Source: Agrypnia vestita
Lineage: Eukaryota > Arthropoda > Insecta > Trichoptera > Phryganeidae
Reading direction: 5' to 3'
DNA: 64,000 nt
NCBI GenBank assembly: GCA_016648135.1
Contig: JADDOH010000329.1
Location: 496,001 to 560,000, forward strand
Part shown: positions 31,594 to 42,740 of the stretch, in pieces
Layout of the letters: every line of letters begins with the position of its first letter
Numbering within the stretch: position 1 is the first letter of the stretch
Program-made: the position numbers and the translations under genes
Notes under the pieces: generated by a model
The model's input: the letters and a program-made list of their open reading frames with translations, nothing else
The model's database searches: none
Told to the model about the DNA's origin: nothing

Positions 31594-32039
31594 GGTATAA
31601 TTAATCAAATAATGTAAGCAGATATATATAAAAATATTTTTTTATCAAAAAAGTATTAATTGGCTATGATATTGGCTTTATTGGAATGATAATTTTATGC
31701 CACTAGTTTTTAAATAAAGCATGTTTTTTAGATTTGATTAAGTGAATGTTGTGAAAAAGATTTGATTTAATTGGTTTAGTGTCAATTTGACAGCCGACAG
31801 CTGATTTGTACTTAATTTGGTTTGCCAGTTCATCATGAATGGAACGGCATTGAAGATTTATTTCGAAAATATCATATTTAAACATTATGGCACAAAATTA
31901 TTTATTCAATAAAGCCAATACCATGGATCACGGCCATTTATTACCACGATTTTTATGTGTTTTTACTTCATTTTCAAGCTATATACCTTAAAAAAAACAT
32001 CCTTTATAAATGTAGTCTTGTGTAAATTATACATCTACT
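31594..32039. other. No gene seen
   Basis: AT-rich; a direct repeat of AAAGCCAATA (TTGGCTTTA in inverted form near 31675) brackets 31670-31920. Nothing else recognised. Confidence 0.45.
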
Positions 32040-32700
32040 AGCTGTTCGAATCCGGAATTGCTCGGGCTAACAACTTAGCTAAAAATAAGTTTGTGGGGAG
32101 ACACAAAGTTTCCATTGTTTTGAAAAGTCTCCAATAAAAACAATGTTTGCATTGTATCTGTGCTGGGTTGTACGGGATGTCTAGGGGGAAATATTGACAA
32201 TGCTACCCACCGGGTCCTAAGGAATACGTTTGCAAAATTTGGGTCAGATCGGTCAAACAGTAAAGATTTCAATGGAAAATGTATCAAGGGGACGGGGAAA
32301 TATTGCCTGTTACACGCCGGGTAAAAATCCTAAAAAATAAGTATGCAAAATTTGGGTCAAACGGTATTGATTTGTATAGAAATATTTTCTATCAAGGGGT
32401 GGTAGAGGGGAAGATGAGGAGAGAAAAGCCGTCTATTTTACCTGCCAGGTTCTAATGAATAAGTATGCAAAATTTGGGTCAGATCAATCGAACAGTATAA
32501 ATTTGCATAGAAATATATCAGGGGAGGGGAAGGGGTAAAGGGAGAGAGGGTAAATGTCACCAATGTTATCCACCGGGTCTTAAAGAATAAGTATGCAATA
32601 TTTGGATCAGATCGGACAAACAGTGTAGATTTGTATAGAGAACAGACAGACAGACAGACAAACAAACAGACATTGAGTTTCGTATGTATAGATTGTTCCA
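32040..32700 (+). mobile_element. Element D copy 2, five G-rich units
   Basis: Starts CTAGCTGTTCGAATCC and AATAAGTTTGTGGGG, and ends AGACAGACAGACAAACAAAC and ACATTGAGTTTCG. About five degenerate units of roughly 110-130 bp each contain CGGGT(C)CTAA, GTATGCAAAATTTGGGTCA, (C)AAACAGT, TTTGCATAGAAATATATCA and AGGGGAGGGG. One unit (32521-32542) has four runs of three or more G with short loops. No ORF is maintained. The outer sequence is shared with 21283-21955, which identifies that copy's SINE as an insertion. Confidence 0.75.
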
Positions 32701-33833
32701 TTTTTGAAATACAATCAACTTTAGCAAATGTGTTTTCATAAAAAAAAAATATGTACGTAAGTTGTATCGAAGATAATCCAGATTAAATTAAGAAATGGAT
32801 GGATTTATCCTGGCAACATTCGGCTCAAAGGTTTTTGGGATTCACTGCATTACATGAAGCTGATAGCTATTGAAAATGGAATAATAGATGTATGATTTAC
32901 ACAAGAATAAATATGACGTATGTAAATTTCACTTTTTTCGTAAAATTAGATGATTACTGAAATTGATATCGCTGTTTCCCGGTAAGGATATGTTCCGGAG
33001 AACTTGGGTGTAATATTTCAGTTACTAGGATGAGAAAACTCATCAACTATTCATCATGAATGGAATAGCATTAAGCTACGAAATACCTTATCTATAAACA
33101 TGTTGAATATAGTACACTTTGCGGTTACCCAGTCTATTGTACAGTATGGTAAGTTGGATGAGATGGGACCTTAAAATCTAATATACTACCAGTGGAAATA
33201 GTTCGGAGAGTAATTATCAAGGTGATTTCGAGGAAACCTTCAATATTCCAAATAAGGGAACCGATCAAAAATTTTAACGACCTAAATAGATATTAATTAA
33301 ATTTAACAAAATTTTGAATACTTTATTTTCACAAAATTTACTTCTATAATAATACATTGGGATGTTTAGTAATAGACCGAGATAAGCTGGAAATATTTTG
33401 TTACCTAAATGTAATACTAGTACATCCCAAGAGAATCTCACCTATCAGGGAGTATCATTGGTTAGTGCTCTTCCCAATAAAAAGAAGACAGAAAAATGAT
33501 AGAAATTTATTACTAACAAATTAATTAAAAACTAAATTGAAAAATCTATTCAATAAATCAATCTCAACAACGTTGTGAAATGTTTTTTGATCAAAAATCA
33601 ATATATACTTTTAAATTTTATGTAATACCTTCTTAATTTTTATAATTTAATCTAACGTTTCTAGGCACATTTTATTTTTATAACATTATATGCTTTTTCA
33701 CTTTTATAATATAATGGTATTACTATTTATATACTTTCATAATTAATGAAGCTTGGTAAGTGTAAATATTCTCATTCCGTTACGCAAATATATGATATTT
33801 AATTAACATCGTTTTGTACAATGTAAGTACAGA
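32701..33833. other. No gene seen
   Basis: AT-rich, no recognised repeats; short runs only. Confidence 0.5.
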
Positions 33834-34030
33834 GTAGCTTGTTGGTCTTGTGGTTAGGACACTCGCCTCCTGATCCAAAGGTCGCGGGTTCGAATCTCAG
33901 CCCAGAATACCAAGTTAGTCCTATTTTCATAGCACAAGCGTTTAGCTTAGTTTGAAAATAGTAAGAATATTGATGTGACACGTATTCCGTGTTCGCATCT
34001 CTATTTATTTAAAAAAAAAAAAAAAAATTA
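33834..34030 (+). mobile_element. tRNA-derived SINE, family 2 copy 2 (best preserved)
   Basis: TTGTGGTTAGGACACTCGCC, box B GGTTCGAATCT (about 33887-33897), the hairpin CTATTTTCA...TGAAAATAG, the ACACGTATTCCGTGT hairpin, then TCTCTATTTATTT and about 17 A residues. The long polyA tail suggests the most recent insertion of the three copies. The parent tRNA is not certain; the D-arm phrase GTGGTTAGGACA is like those of several insect tRNAs. Confidence 0.9.
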
Positions 34031-34975
34031 AACCAAATATATATCTTACGAACTGAATCATCTCATTTTTTTAACTATTAAAAAAGTCGTAACTTGTTTA
34101 AACTCGAAATGTTAAAAAAAAACATTAAAATGATAGACGGTAAGCGCTGCAGCGCATTCGAAGATTAACTGAAAAGGAGAATATAGAACATAACATACAT
34201 GCGGAGTGATTTTAATTTAAATAATGAGAAATTTCCTAGCATAGAAATTAGTTTCGCTGAGAGACCCTCCTTCGTCAAAGTCAAAAAGCGACCCTTTTCT
34301 AATATTATGCAAATGCGCCAAAGCCCAGGGCAGCCCGCGAGTTCCTCAGTGCCCCGGACCCGGACTGGCGTAAATGTTTCCTTTCGGATAAATTCCATTC
34401 ATCCACGCATTGCCCCAGAATGTCCCTTGGCAGGCCAGTGAAAAGGGCGAGGGAAAATGGTCATTTCTCCGCAACCACGCAAAACGTACCGCAAAGTGAG
34501 CGTTGAGAGAACTTTGTAGCGTGTAAAGCGACATTCAAAGAGGGAAAATACTCAAAGACTAAATAAAATGCAACTACCATCGACCGCTTACAGGTAAATA
34601 CGTTCCACGAAAAAGGCGACGACATTTTAACAAGTCCTTCAAGAGAAAAACAGAATTTGACGGCTGGCGTTTAGCATACATAAAAGGAATTTTAAATTAT
34701 CAAACGTTTGAAGCGAAATACAACTTATGCTCGTACATTTCTGACCTATTGATCCAAATATATTTATTTATTTATTTATTTCAACGGTTACAAAACCTAT
34801 TACAGTAATTTGATGTTGTACTAATTACCTTATAATATAAAATGAGAGTAAGTAAAAGTAAGCATAAGATAATAAAGATAAAATATACCAAATATACATA
34901 GGTATATATATATTTAGAAACCACGGAAAAATCGGATTTCGTTGGCTTTTTTTTTATTTTGACAGTGCACAATTC
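34031..34975. other. No gene; high-complexity island at 34140-34560
   Basis: The island is GC-balanced and overlapped by ORFs on both strands (34199-34441 plus; 34165-34398 and 34346-34534 minus), which is what a conserved non-coding sequence without stops often looks like. None has a recognisable domain. A (TTTA)n microsatellite lies at 34758-34783. Confidence 0.4.
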
Positions 34976-35154
34976 TTTTTTTTTTAATTTATTCTGCGTT
35001 TCAACAGGCCAAGAGGCCCAATTACAGAAGCGAAACACATCACATAATACCCAGGCTCGAGTAAATCACATAGATAAATTGTGCCCTTACCGGGAAGCGA
35101 AGCCGGAACCCTCGTTGTGAGATGCCAGTCATGCCAGTAGAGTTACCAGGGCTG
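34976..35154 (-). mobile_element. tRNA-derived SINE, family 1 copy 2
   Basis: On the minus strand: a CTGGTAACTCTACTGGCATG head, GAGGGTTCCGGCTTCGCTTC (box B decayed), then GGGCACAATTTATCTATGTG, TCTGTAATTGGGCCTCTTGG and an A-rich tail. Body and tail match the copy at 16771-16947. The head is more decayed than in that copy. Confidence 0.75.
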
Positions 35155-35854
35155 CCAATGTGTATAATTGATTATATTATATTATTTATGTAAAATTGAT
35201 TACATAAAGCAAAAAAGAATCAATTTGTATCACGAAAGGTGTGCGTGCGTAGATAAGAGCACGCAAGGGAAAATTGATCGAAATATCGTCATCTTTTTCT
35301 ACATATTTTTGAATTAACAACACTCAAATTAGTCTATATACTTGAAGCCGTAGATCGCAATAATAGATAGATAATTAGAGAATTCCATCAATACTGTCTA
35401 TTTCGATATAATTAGAAACGTTTGTCTCTATTCATTCAAATATTTAGTAGTATAGTAATATTTCATAAAAACCTCACCGCTTTCATTGTACATAATGTAC
35501 GTGTTACGTGATCTTGTTATTATATAATCAAAGCTCTAAAGCAAATTTTACACTATCGTTACGACGAAAATCCAGATATCTAAGATTATCTTGTCAATCG
35601 GTAGTCCTGCATTTGACTTCGACGTTCAACGTTAGTGATTAAAACAATTTATTTTCTTAGCCAAAGATTGAAGCCAACTAAAACTTCTAGAAAAATCGTA
35701 TTTCATTTTACCGTAATAACCTTAACAGAGGCAAGCTTAAGAAACCTTTCTAGAAGATTTGGCTAAGAAGCCATGTCAGCTTACTTATAAATATCGATAT
35801 AGTTTAAACAAACCGCAACATATGAAATCATTATTTTCTTTCACTTAGGTATAA
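35155..35854. other. No gene seen
   Basis: AT-rich unique sequence; AGAAACCTTTCTAGAAGATT near 35739 contains a TCTAGAA palindrome only. Confidence 0.5.
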
Positions 35855-36040
35855 TAATTATGTAATGATTTTTTAAATATAAGATTCGTTAGTTTCCTAT
35901 CCTATAATTAGATAATAATACAATTATTATGATAAGTTTCCTTTAAAAGAGATTCGTTAGTTTCCTATCTAATAATTAGATAATATAATTATTATGTAAA
36001 GTTTTTTTTTTTAAATAAAAGATTCGTTAAGTTTCCAATT
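35855..36040. repeat. Diverged tandem repeat, about 70-bp unit, 2-3 copies
   Basis: AGATTCGTTAGTTTCCTATC followed by an ATAATTAGATAATA stretch and AATTATTATG occurs at about 35882 and 35950, with a third partial unit (GATTCGTTAAGTTTCC) at 36022. Confidence 0.85.
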
Positions 36041-36941
36041 AAAATAAACTGAAAAAAAATGAAAAATTCGATGTAAATCTAAAAATATGAAAAAATGATA
36101 AACTTTCTTTTTTTATTCTCTCAATAAATATTCAAAAATAAATTTTGTATCCAATTGTCTACAATAATTTTCTTTTAATTATTATGATCCATATTTTAAA
36201 AAGTAAGTTACGCATGAAAGTAACGAAATAAAGGAGATTTTAAGTCACTGTACAATGACAATGAATTATATAAACTAGAAGAAAAACAGAAAGAAATGCT
36301 TTTTTAGGCATGATATACGTGCTAACAAATGTGTTGAAACGACAGCGAGACGTTAAAACTGAATATAATATCCCAATTCGTCTAAAATACGAAGGGCAAA
36401 ACTGGTTTGCTGGAAAATATAAAAAAGACAAACAGCTAGCGCTGAGACTTGGCTGAGACCAGCCCGATCGGAGTCTCGCTTCCAGCTTGAGCTTACGGCT
36501 TTTCGGCGGCGGTGCGAACTTTGATGTTCGAACGGAAACGGAGCTTTTCAAATTTATCGCAGGGCGTAAGACAGACGTGACAGGAACAAAAGCCTACTTT
36601 ACCAGGCACCGGTCTGATAAATTCAATGAATACGTAAGAAGCGAGCTGCCTTAAGACCCCTACCACGTGTCATCAAGAAAACTGGGGGGTAAAATGGTAG
36701 AGATACGTAGAGTGCGAGAGGAAACTTACACTTTAGTCTTCTGTGTCGACCGTGGAACACGTGTCAATACATTCTGTAACAAGGATAGTGAAATGTAGAT
36801 AGATACCTTAACCATATTAAATTACCTTGAAGTTCCTTCTCAGGGTTTCACGACGGTTTTGGCACATAAAATACTCGGAAGTTTATCTGGGCTAATTTTC
36901 GATAATGATCCATCGTTGACAAAATTTTCGATTGACATTTA
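36041..36941. other. No gene; high-complexity island at 36240-36620
   Basis: The island is GC-balanced and carries a 103-codon minus-strand ORF (36240-36551). It starts MKSSVSVRTSKFAPPPKSRK and continues with a Leu/Ser/Phe-rich stretch; no domain is recognised and the frame has no splice-site support. Candidate conserved non-coding element. Confidence 0.35.
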
Positions 36942-37287
36942 GGGCCAGTCTTATAAAAGAAAGACCAAATATCCGTTAGTAAATCGACAATTAACGAACG
37001 GATTGCCGTTCGTTAGTAAATATTACCGACGCTCGTCTTATAAAACTTTTTGACCGTCCGTAAGCATCGCAATATCGTACTGCTCTTGTCTATGATTTTA
37101 GAGCTATCAGAGGCGAATTATATCTCTTTTCTATGGAAACTAAACATAACTTCTATAAACATGGCCTAAAATTTCTCGCTCGCACCGGATTTTTGGGATT
37201 GTTATAAGACGAAAAAAATTACTTTTCTATCAAATTTCGGTTTATTTGGTCTGAAATTTAACTAACGGATGTTTATAATAACGGCCC
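36942..37287. mobile_element. TIR element with GGGCC termini (PIF/Harbinger-like MITE)
   Basis: The left end GGGCCAGTCTTATAAAAGAA and right end, inverted, GGGCCGTTATTATAAACATC share an inner ATCCGTTAGT, about 40 bp of imperfect inverted repeat. The flanking triplets are TTA (36939-36941) and TAA (37288-37290). GGGCC-type ends with a 3-bp TWA target fit PIF/Harbinger MITEs, but the flanking triplets do not match exactly. No ORF. Confidence 0.6.
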
Positions 37288-38212
37288 TAAGAGTACATTA
37301 TGTTATTATGCAATTTGTTTTGAACACTGTCAATAAGATATTTTGAAACGAGGGACTCACCGTTACCCAAAATTGTTATCCTGTTATCAGTTTTTCTCTA
37401 CAAATCTCCCGTGGTTTGAATAATTGAATTCGGAATGAAATAAATTATTAAAAATGAAAACAATTTGAAATTAGGCAAAAGAGAAGATCTAAAAAGAGAA
37501 ATATACGTAGTATAAGAAATTCGAAGAAGTTACATCAAACCCCTTTCAGCGCCCGACCGAGTGTTAACTATTAAGCAATTACAAAATCGTGTATAAAACA
37601 TTTCATAATGCATGTTGGTAGATAGTAAATACATCATTAAAATTTAAGTATGTGTATTTAGATATACGTGAATTTTAATATTATCATACATATGTGCGAA
37701 GACTTATACCTATTATATTCAAAAAACTTCCGTATTTAGACAAAAAAAAAATTAATGGTTAATAGTTAACGTAATGAAAGTATTATATTTTTTAAATGTA
37801 GATATTTGAAACGGGGCTGAAATCATATAAATACCTAGATATATTTTGAAAGTATTGAAATTTGGTACAAAACAATTTAATGCGGGATAAGGTTACAGGC
37901 ACAGCGCTCAACAAATAGAAATTCTCTTCTTCAGAAATCGACATTACAATTATGACAATCGCGAGTCTGACAGTTTGATCTTCATAAGTCCTTCATGCAA
38001 ATGACTACTTCTCTCAATTAGGAAACTATATAACGGCCTTATATACATGACCAATGCCTGGCGCCAAAATAGAGCGAAGAGTTTATCAGACCGAGATTTC
38101 AAAATTCAGAGCACGTTACAAAGGACATTTTAATTAATAACCGAGATCTTCATAACGATTTTAATCACTTTCTGTAGCAGTGAAACACAATTGAAGGAAA
38201 ACTAAATGTAGA
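37288..38212. other. No gene seen
   Basis: AT-rich unique sequence. Confidence 0.5.
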
Positions 38213-38740
38213 TTAATTATAGACGTCTCACAGAGATGAATCCATTTATATGAGAAACGTGTTTGGAAGTCTTTTACACGATGGCCTAGGACCTGCAACC
38301 TGTATGAACCGGCTTAAGTGATCACTCTACATATTGCAACGTTCACCAAGTCCATCGTAAGAACTACCACACATCAAATTTTTGAAAATTGTATGTATGT
38401 TCCAAATTGAAACCTTCAATATATTTAATGGGACTATGCTAGAGATATCTGTAGTCCTTCATATAAAATCGTATAACTACATAGATTTCGCAGCTGGTGA
38501 TGATAACTCTATATTTTGAATGTGGAGTATTAAGCAATTTATTTTTAATGTATACTTATATGTAATTCCGAATTATTTATCATCACAGCTCATACTGATT
38601 GTAAGCCCTGGGCCATCGTATAAAAGACTTCCATACGCGTTTATCTTATGAATAGCTTCGTATCTGTGAGACATCCATCTCGCAGTGGAAAATCCAGTAA
38701 TTGTATTACCAGAACATACATATAAAAGTATTGTTGAAAA
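38213..38740. repeat. Repeat family A copy 6: head-to-head inverted form
   Basis: 38213-38580 is a nearly full family A copy in minus orientation (GACGTCTCACAGAG, AACGTGTTTGGAAGTC, CTTAAGTGATCA, GATTTCGCAGCTGGTG, GAATGTGGAGTATTAAGCA). It then turns into a plus-strand 3' end at 38580-38676 (GGGCCATCGTATAAAAGACT, CATACGCGTTTATC, CTGTGAGACATCC) followed by the outer tail CATACATATAAAAGTATTG. It is intermediate between the linear and the symmetrical foldback forms. Confidence 0.75.
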
Positions 38741-39299
38741 CTAAATTCGTTAAAAACTGGCGAAAATATATGAGAGCAGTATTTTTGTATTATTCCTCAC
38801 CAAAACAATCCCACAATATAAATGTGTCAAGACCAGATACCGAAGAGATATACTTTTTAATGAATTAAAGTGACCAACCCCATTTATGATCACGCAACAC
38901 GGCGAGCAGCACGTACTTTTAACTTTATACCACTTCAAAAAATCACAAAACTTAAATACGCTACGGTCAAAATTAGTTTTGGGCGTAATTACTACTTGTC
39001 AGCTTTGTTCAATTTATGGAAAGGTTAATAAGGTTGTACTGCGCATAAAAATGATTTGCCTTATTCTAAAAAGCAAATTATTTTTATAACAAAATAAACA
39101 ATTTAAAAACATTATTATGCCGCTGACGATCAATGCTTGGATCACAGTTTTGTAATTTTTTAATTGAAGTATAATTCTTATATGAGTGGGTAGATTATTA
39201 ATTGATGAAATATTAACTTTATTCTTTGAAAAATTCTACATCTATATCATATTTTTAGGACATAAATATGATGCGCAAATGCAAGACCGTCTCTTAACA
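38741..39299. other. No gene seen
   Basis: AT-rich; the ORFs at 38750-38938 (minus) and 38886-39089 (plus) are without motifs. Confidence 0.5.
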
Positions 39300-41318
39300 A
39301 TTGATATAAACAGAGATTAATGTATGTGAAACTGATTTTATTAAACAGTGGTCGCTGCTTTATTCTATCAAAATGTTTCAATCGTAAAAAGCCATAATTA
39401 TTATAAAATTAGTTATTATAACTCATAAGTTTCTCTCAAGAATCTCTCATCGACAGAGATTTTGATACTCTTGAAACTCGAATAAAGTCAAATAGAGATT
39501 ATACAGTTTTCCATCCATTTGAATGATCGTCGTGAATAATCTCTATAATGCCAAATCCATCAATAATGCGTTTCTCTTTATTTTTTACTAAAGCATACAG
39601 TCGATTTTACCCTTCTATCTCTTACATTACAATGTATATTTCTTTTTATGGCGTGTGGTATTTTTATCAGTGAAACATAATATCAAAAAACGCTCAAATT
39701 TATTATTGTTTAACTCGAAGTTTATTATTTAACCGGAAACCAACTTTTATGAATAAATAAACGTTAAGGATAAGACGAAAATTTACAACTCGCTCTGAAT
39801 AAATTTCATCTAGTGTTCAGCTTACTTTGCAAATAAATTTAAGTTAGCGAACCGTTTTTCATCTCAAACAAAACTTTCTCATTAATACAAACCTTTATTT
39901 TCACGGTGCGGTTATCTAAACTTTCGTTAACCATAAGCAAACTATTACAAAAGTTCTGGACCACCTTCTTTGTTCCCTTGAAAGTACTTGAATCTGATGA
40001 AGTCTGCTTTCCAAGCTGTCAGGAAGTTACGATTTTGAAATTCGCAATCATTCAATCAACCTTGATAGAAAACCAATATTTGGAAATCTTTTGATCTACC
40101 AAACGATTAAAGATGAATATTCGTACAGGAAATAGATTGTATTGTAAGAAGTTATAGATTATCTCTTGTGTACTGAAGAGGTGATCCAGATAGTGGATTA
40201 CCACAAATGACAAGTAGGGGTGGAAAATAACCTGCAAGAATTCAATAATAACCTACGAAAAAAGAAGCGATTTAGTTTTATTTTGAATCGCTTACTGTCC
40301 CTACGTTACTCTCGAATATGCAAAAAATATTTTTTAGTTGTACTATCTTAACCATCAAATTTACTCAATATTTCTAGACAATGTTGAAAAAATAAATTCC
40401 ACTTCAAAAAAAGTAAATATTAAAGGAAAATTAAACTTTTTTTAACGTTATCCGAAACGAAAAAAAAACAAAATCCGAAATCGGATGGTTTAAGATAGTG
40501 AAGAGAAAATCGAATTTTTGCAGATTCGACAGTAGATATACGGACCATCGAAATAAAGTATTACAATGAGTAAACCGCACAATTATGTGGACTGAGGAAA
40601 TAAATAAAGTAACTAGTGTTATTTTAACCCTTGAATAGTTACTACCTAATGGCAATTTTTTACAATTAGCTGAATTTGTTATAACTTTTCGGCTCAAATT
40701 TCAGAAAACTAGAGGTATATAACGGACTAAGTCTATAAGTCCTGGATATGCCCATATACATATATATTGGCTAAATTGAACAGTACGGTTACCATAACCA
40801 ATCCTTCTGAGATTAAGGCCCGAATACAGAGTCAATGCTTAAATGATTTAAAATTATCTTTATTTTTATTATTTAATATTTAAAATATAGATCAGGTACG
40901 CATTAAAAGTGTTATTTTGTACTACAAATTACGTTTTTAAAGCGTACTTTAACCTCTTAATCACTAAGTATTGTCTCTGTATTCGGGCTTAAGTATTCAC
41001 GGTATAGATGAGTGTCCTGATTTCAAAATAAAACTTTTTTGACCGCGCAAGTCGAATAGAAAATAAAGAGAAACGTATTATTGATGGATTTGGCATTAAT
41101 ATTATAGAGATTAATGACGATGATCATTTATATTTTATATTATATTTTACTTTTAGTATCAAAATCTTTATCGTTGAGAGATTCTTGAGATAAAATTGTA
41201 TGTTATAATATTTGTGGCTATTTTACAATTGAAACATTGTGATAAAATAAAAAAGCGATAAACATTGCTTGATAATCAGTTCCATGCACATTAATCTCTG
41301 TTTATATAAGTATTAAAG
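39300..41318. mobile_element. 2-kb element or pair with ~260-290-bp inverted arms
   Basis: 39300-39590 and 41058-41318 are inverted copies: ATATAAACAGAGATTAATGT at the outer end, TCTCAAGAATCTCTCA in the middle, GCCAAATCCATCAATAAT and GTTTCTCTTTATTTT at the inner end. The roughly 1.47-kb interior has no long ORF, only a 62-codon plus ORF at 39906 and a minus-strand stretch NDCEFQNRNFLTAWKADFIR (about 39945-40050) that I cannot place. It could be a decayed DNA transposon with long TIRs, or two inverted insertions of one repeat. A MITE lies inside. Confidence 0.6.
40816..40988. mobile_element. Short MITE with GGCCCGAATACAGAG ends, copy 1
   Basis: The termini AGGCCCGAATACAGAGTCAA and, inverted, GCCCGAATACAGAGACAATA enclose a 173-bp AT-rich element flanked by TTA on both sides (40813-40815 and 40989-40991). 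A second copy at 60748-60892 has the same ends and the same TTA flanks. A 3-bp TTA duplication suggests PIF/Harbinger mobilisation. Non-coding. Confidence 0.85.
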
Positions 41319-41718
41319 AAGATTAAAATTTCCGTAATTTCAACAAATATTTTGACATTTGATGGGCTTTATCTAAGGACAAGTGTAAATCATAGAAAAG
41401 ATTTAGTTGATGAAAATTTTCCAAATGTTAACGCGAGTGTAAAATATTAATCATAGACAATAGTTTGCGTTTTGTCCTAAGATAAGAAAGTGTCCATATA
41501 TCAAAATGTATAGTGAAGTTATCGAAGCTTTAAAGCGTAATATCTTCTTTAGTACTTACTTGCGCGGTCAGTTCTGCAGATACTTACTCTCAGAAACATA
41601 GGTTATGGTTCCTGTATTGTTCAATTATGCCAAGAGTTATGTCTAAAATATTGTATTAATCAATTGAAGACATAAAGAAAAATGAATGAAAAAATATTTT
41701 AACTGCTAAAATATAATA
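41319..41718. other. No gene seen
   Basis: AT-rich unique sequence. Confidence 0.5.
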
Positions 41719-41788
41719 TGCTGCGGGATTCGAACCAACGGACCTCTATTCTATCCGGGATGGCGCGTTATCCAATTTCGCCACAGCA
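41719..41788 (-). pseudogene. tRNA-like sequence (Arg-like), probably a pseudogene
   Basis: The minus strand has a perfect box A (TGGCGAAATTGG) and a perfect box B (GGTTCGAATCC), pairing acceptor-like ends TGCTGTG/CGCAGCA, a usable D-stem, and a TTTT pol III terminator about 10 bases downstream. The D-arm wording GGATAACGCG resembles arthropod tRNA-Arg. However, the anticodon stem does not pair and the T-stem is one base short if the acceptor is formed, so a functional tRNA is unlikely. It could also be a SINE head. Confidence 0.45.
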
Positions 41789-41986
41789 GTTCGGTAAGTT
41801 AACGAAAATATTTCGATCTCATAGGTAGTCTCTTTTTAATAGATTAACATTTTTAAAGCAATCCACTTTTTACAATGCAATAGTCACAAATACCTTTGTG
41901 CATCTACCGCTAGAAGACGCCAAAAAAATATTTTTTTTATATATTTTTTTTTTAAAACATTTGATACAACACATATGTATATATTT

Positions 41987-42042
41987 AAGAAAGCACATTA
42001 TTATTGTGAAGTTGTAACTTCACAATAATAACGTGTTTTCTT
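41987..42042. repeat. Near-perfect palindrome
   Basis: Arms of about 27 bp around a 2-base centre. The inner TTATTATTGTGAAGTT/AACTTCACAATAATAA is perfect; the outer AAGAAAGCACA/CGTGTTTTCTT has two mismatches. Such a palindrome without a loop is cruciform-prone. Confidence 0.85.
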
Positions 42043-42169
42043 TAATATAAAATTTTAACTCAAATATTTAACTCACTAACAATAAGCTGTTTCTTTTCCT
42101 AAATAAAATAAATTAAAGTTAAGTGAGTAAAATCCAAATTGGATGAGGAAGCACAATTAATTAGACCGA

Positions 42170-42740
42170 ATCACATAAAACACAAAGCGGACCGCTCGGC
42201 GTCGCAAGATTTCCCAGCCGCCCGGGAAGCGGGCCGCCGCCATTACTTAGGCAAACAGCCCATTTTCCGCGCACATGGCATTCCATTGCACTCTCCGAGA
42301 TAAATGGAATGCAAATTTAATTATAAAAAGGCTGCCCCATCACGCCGCACATCGCCACGCGCCACTCTCTCGCTTTCATAAAACAGCCGGTCCAAGAATG
42401 TGGTTATTGCGAAATTTTACCGAACAAAAATTCGTACAAGTATTTGTATTATTATGAAGCGAGTGACGCCGCGCGATAGGTGCTTCGCTACCGATCGGCG
42501 GGCGTCCGCGCGGGCGTGTGCGTGCACCGTACACGCGCGCTGGTGTGGGTGCGTGTGTGTTCGGCGGAATATCTGAAGAATTTCGAAATTAACCCATTTG
42601 CGGTTTAGCGGGGCGATAAGCGGCGGCGGCGCTCGGAGCCGCGCCAGCTCCGATGGTTCGCGTGAAAAGCGTCGGACAATCGGTGCTATTGGCGCTTATT
42701 TGTGTCGCATTGAGCCCCCCAGAAGAAATACACCCTTGAG
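42170..42740 (+). promoter_or_regulatory. GC/CpG-rich island, candidate host promoter or enhancer
   Basis: The most GC- and CpG-rich segment of the window (for example CGCCCGGGAAGCGGGCCGCC near 42220 and alternating GC/GT runs around 42500-42560). At 42309-42328 an octamer ATGCAAAT runs into TTAATTA and TATAAAA, i.e. a POU-type site, a homeodomain core and a TATA-like box in 20 bp. CpG density this high is rare in insect intergenic DNA and usually marks a developmental promoter or first exon. No full gene is visible downstream within reach. Confidence 0.45.
42653..42739 (+). CDS. Short ORF with signal-peptide-like start (possible first exon)
   Basis: ATG at 42653 opens a 28-codon frame: basic MVRVKSVGQ, a hydrophobic core SVLLALICVAL, then SPPEE before a TGA at 42737-42739. 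The n-region/h-region layout is that of a secretory signal peptide, and it lies at the 3' edge of the CpG-rich island. If this is a first coding exon, a donor must precede the stop; the only nearby GT sites fit the consensus poorly. The start context (CCGATGG) is not the usual insect form. It is therefore a hypothesis. Confidence 0.25.
   Translation: MVRVKSVGQSVLLALICVALSPPEEIHP

Noticed and set aside
36240..36551. 103-codon minus-strand ORF
   Set aside because: No domain; more likely a stop-free stretch inside a complex non-coding island.
39990..40030. CTGATGA followed by a possible stem near 39994
   Set aside because: No GAAAC block at the right distance and no pairing; a chance occurrence of the heptamer.
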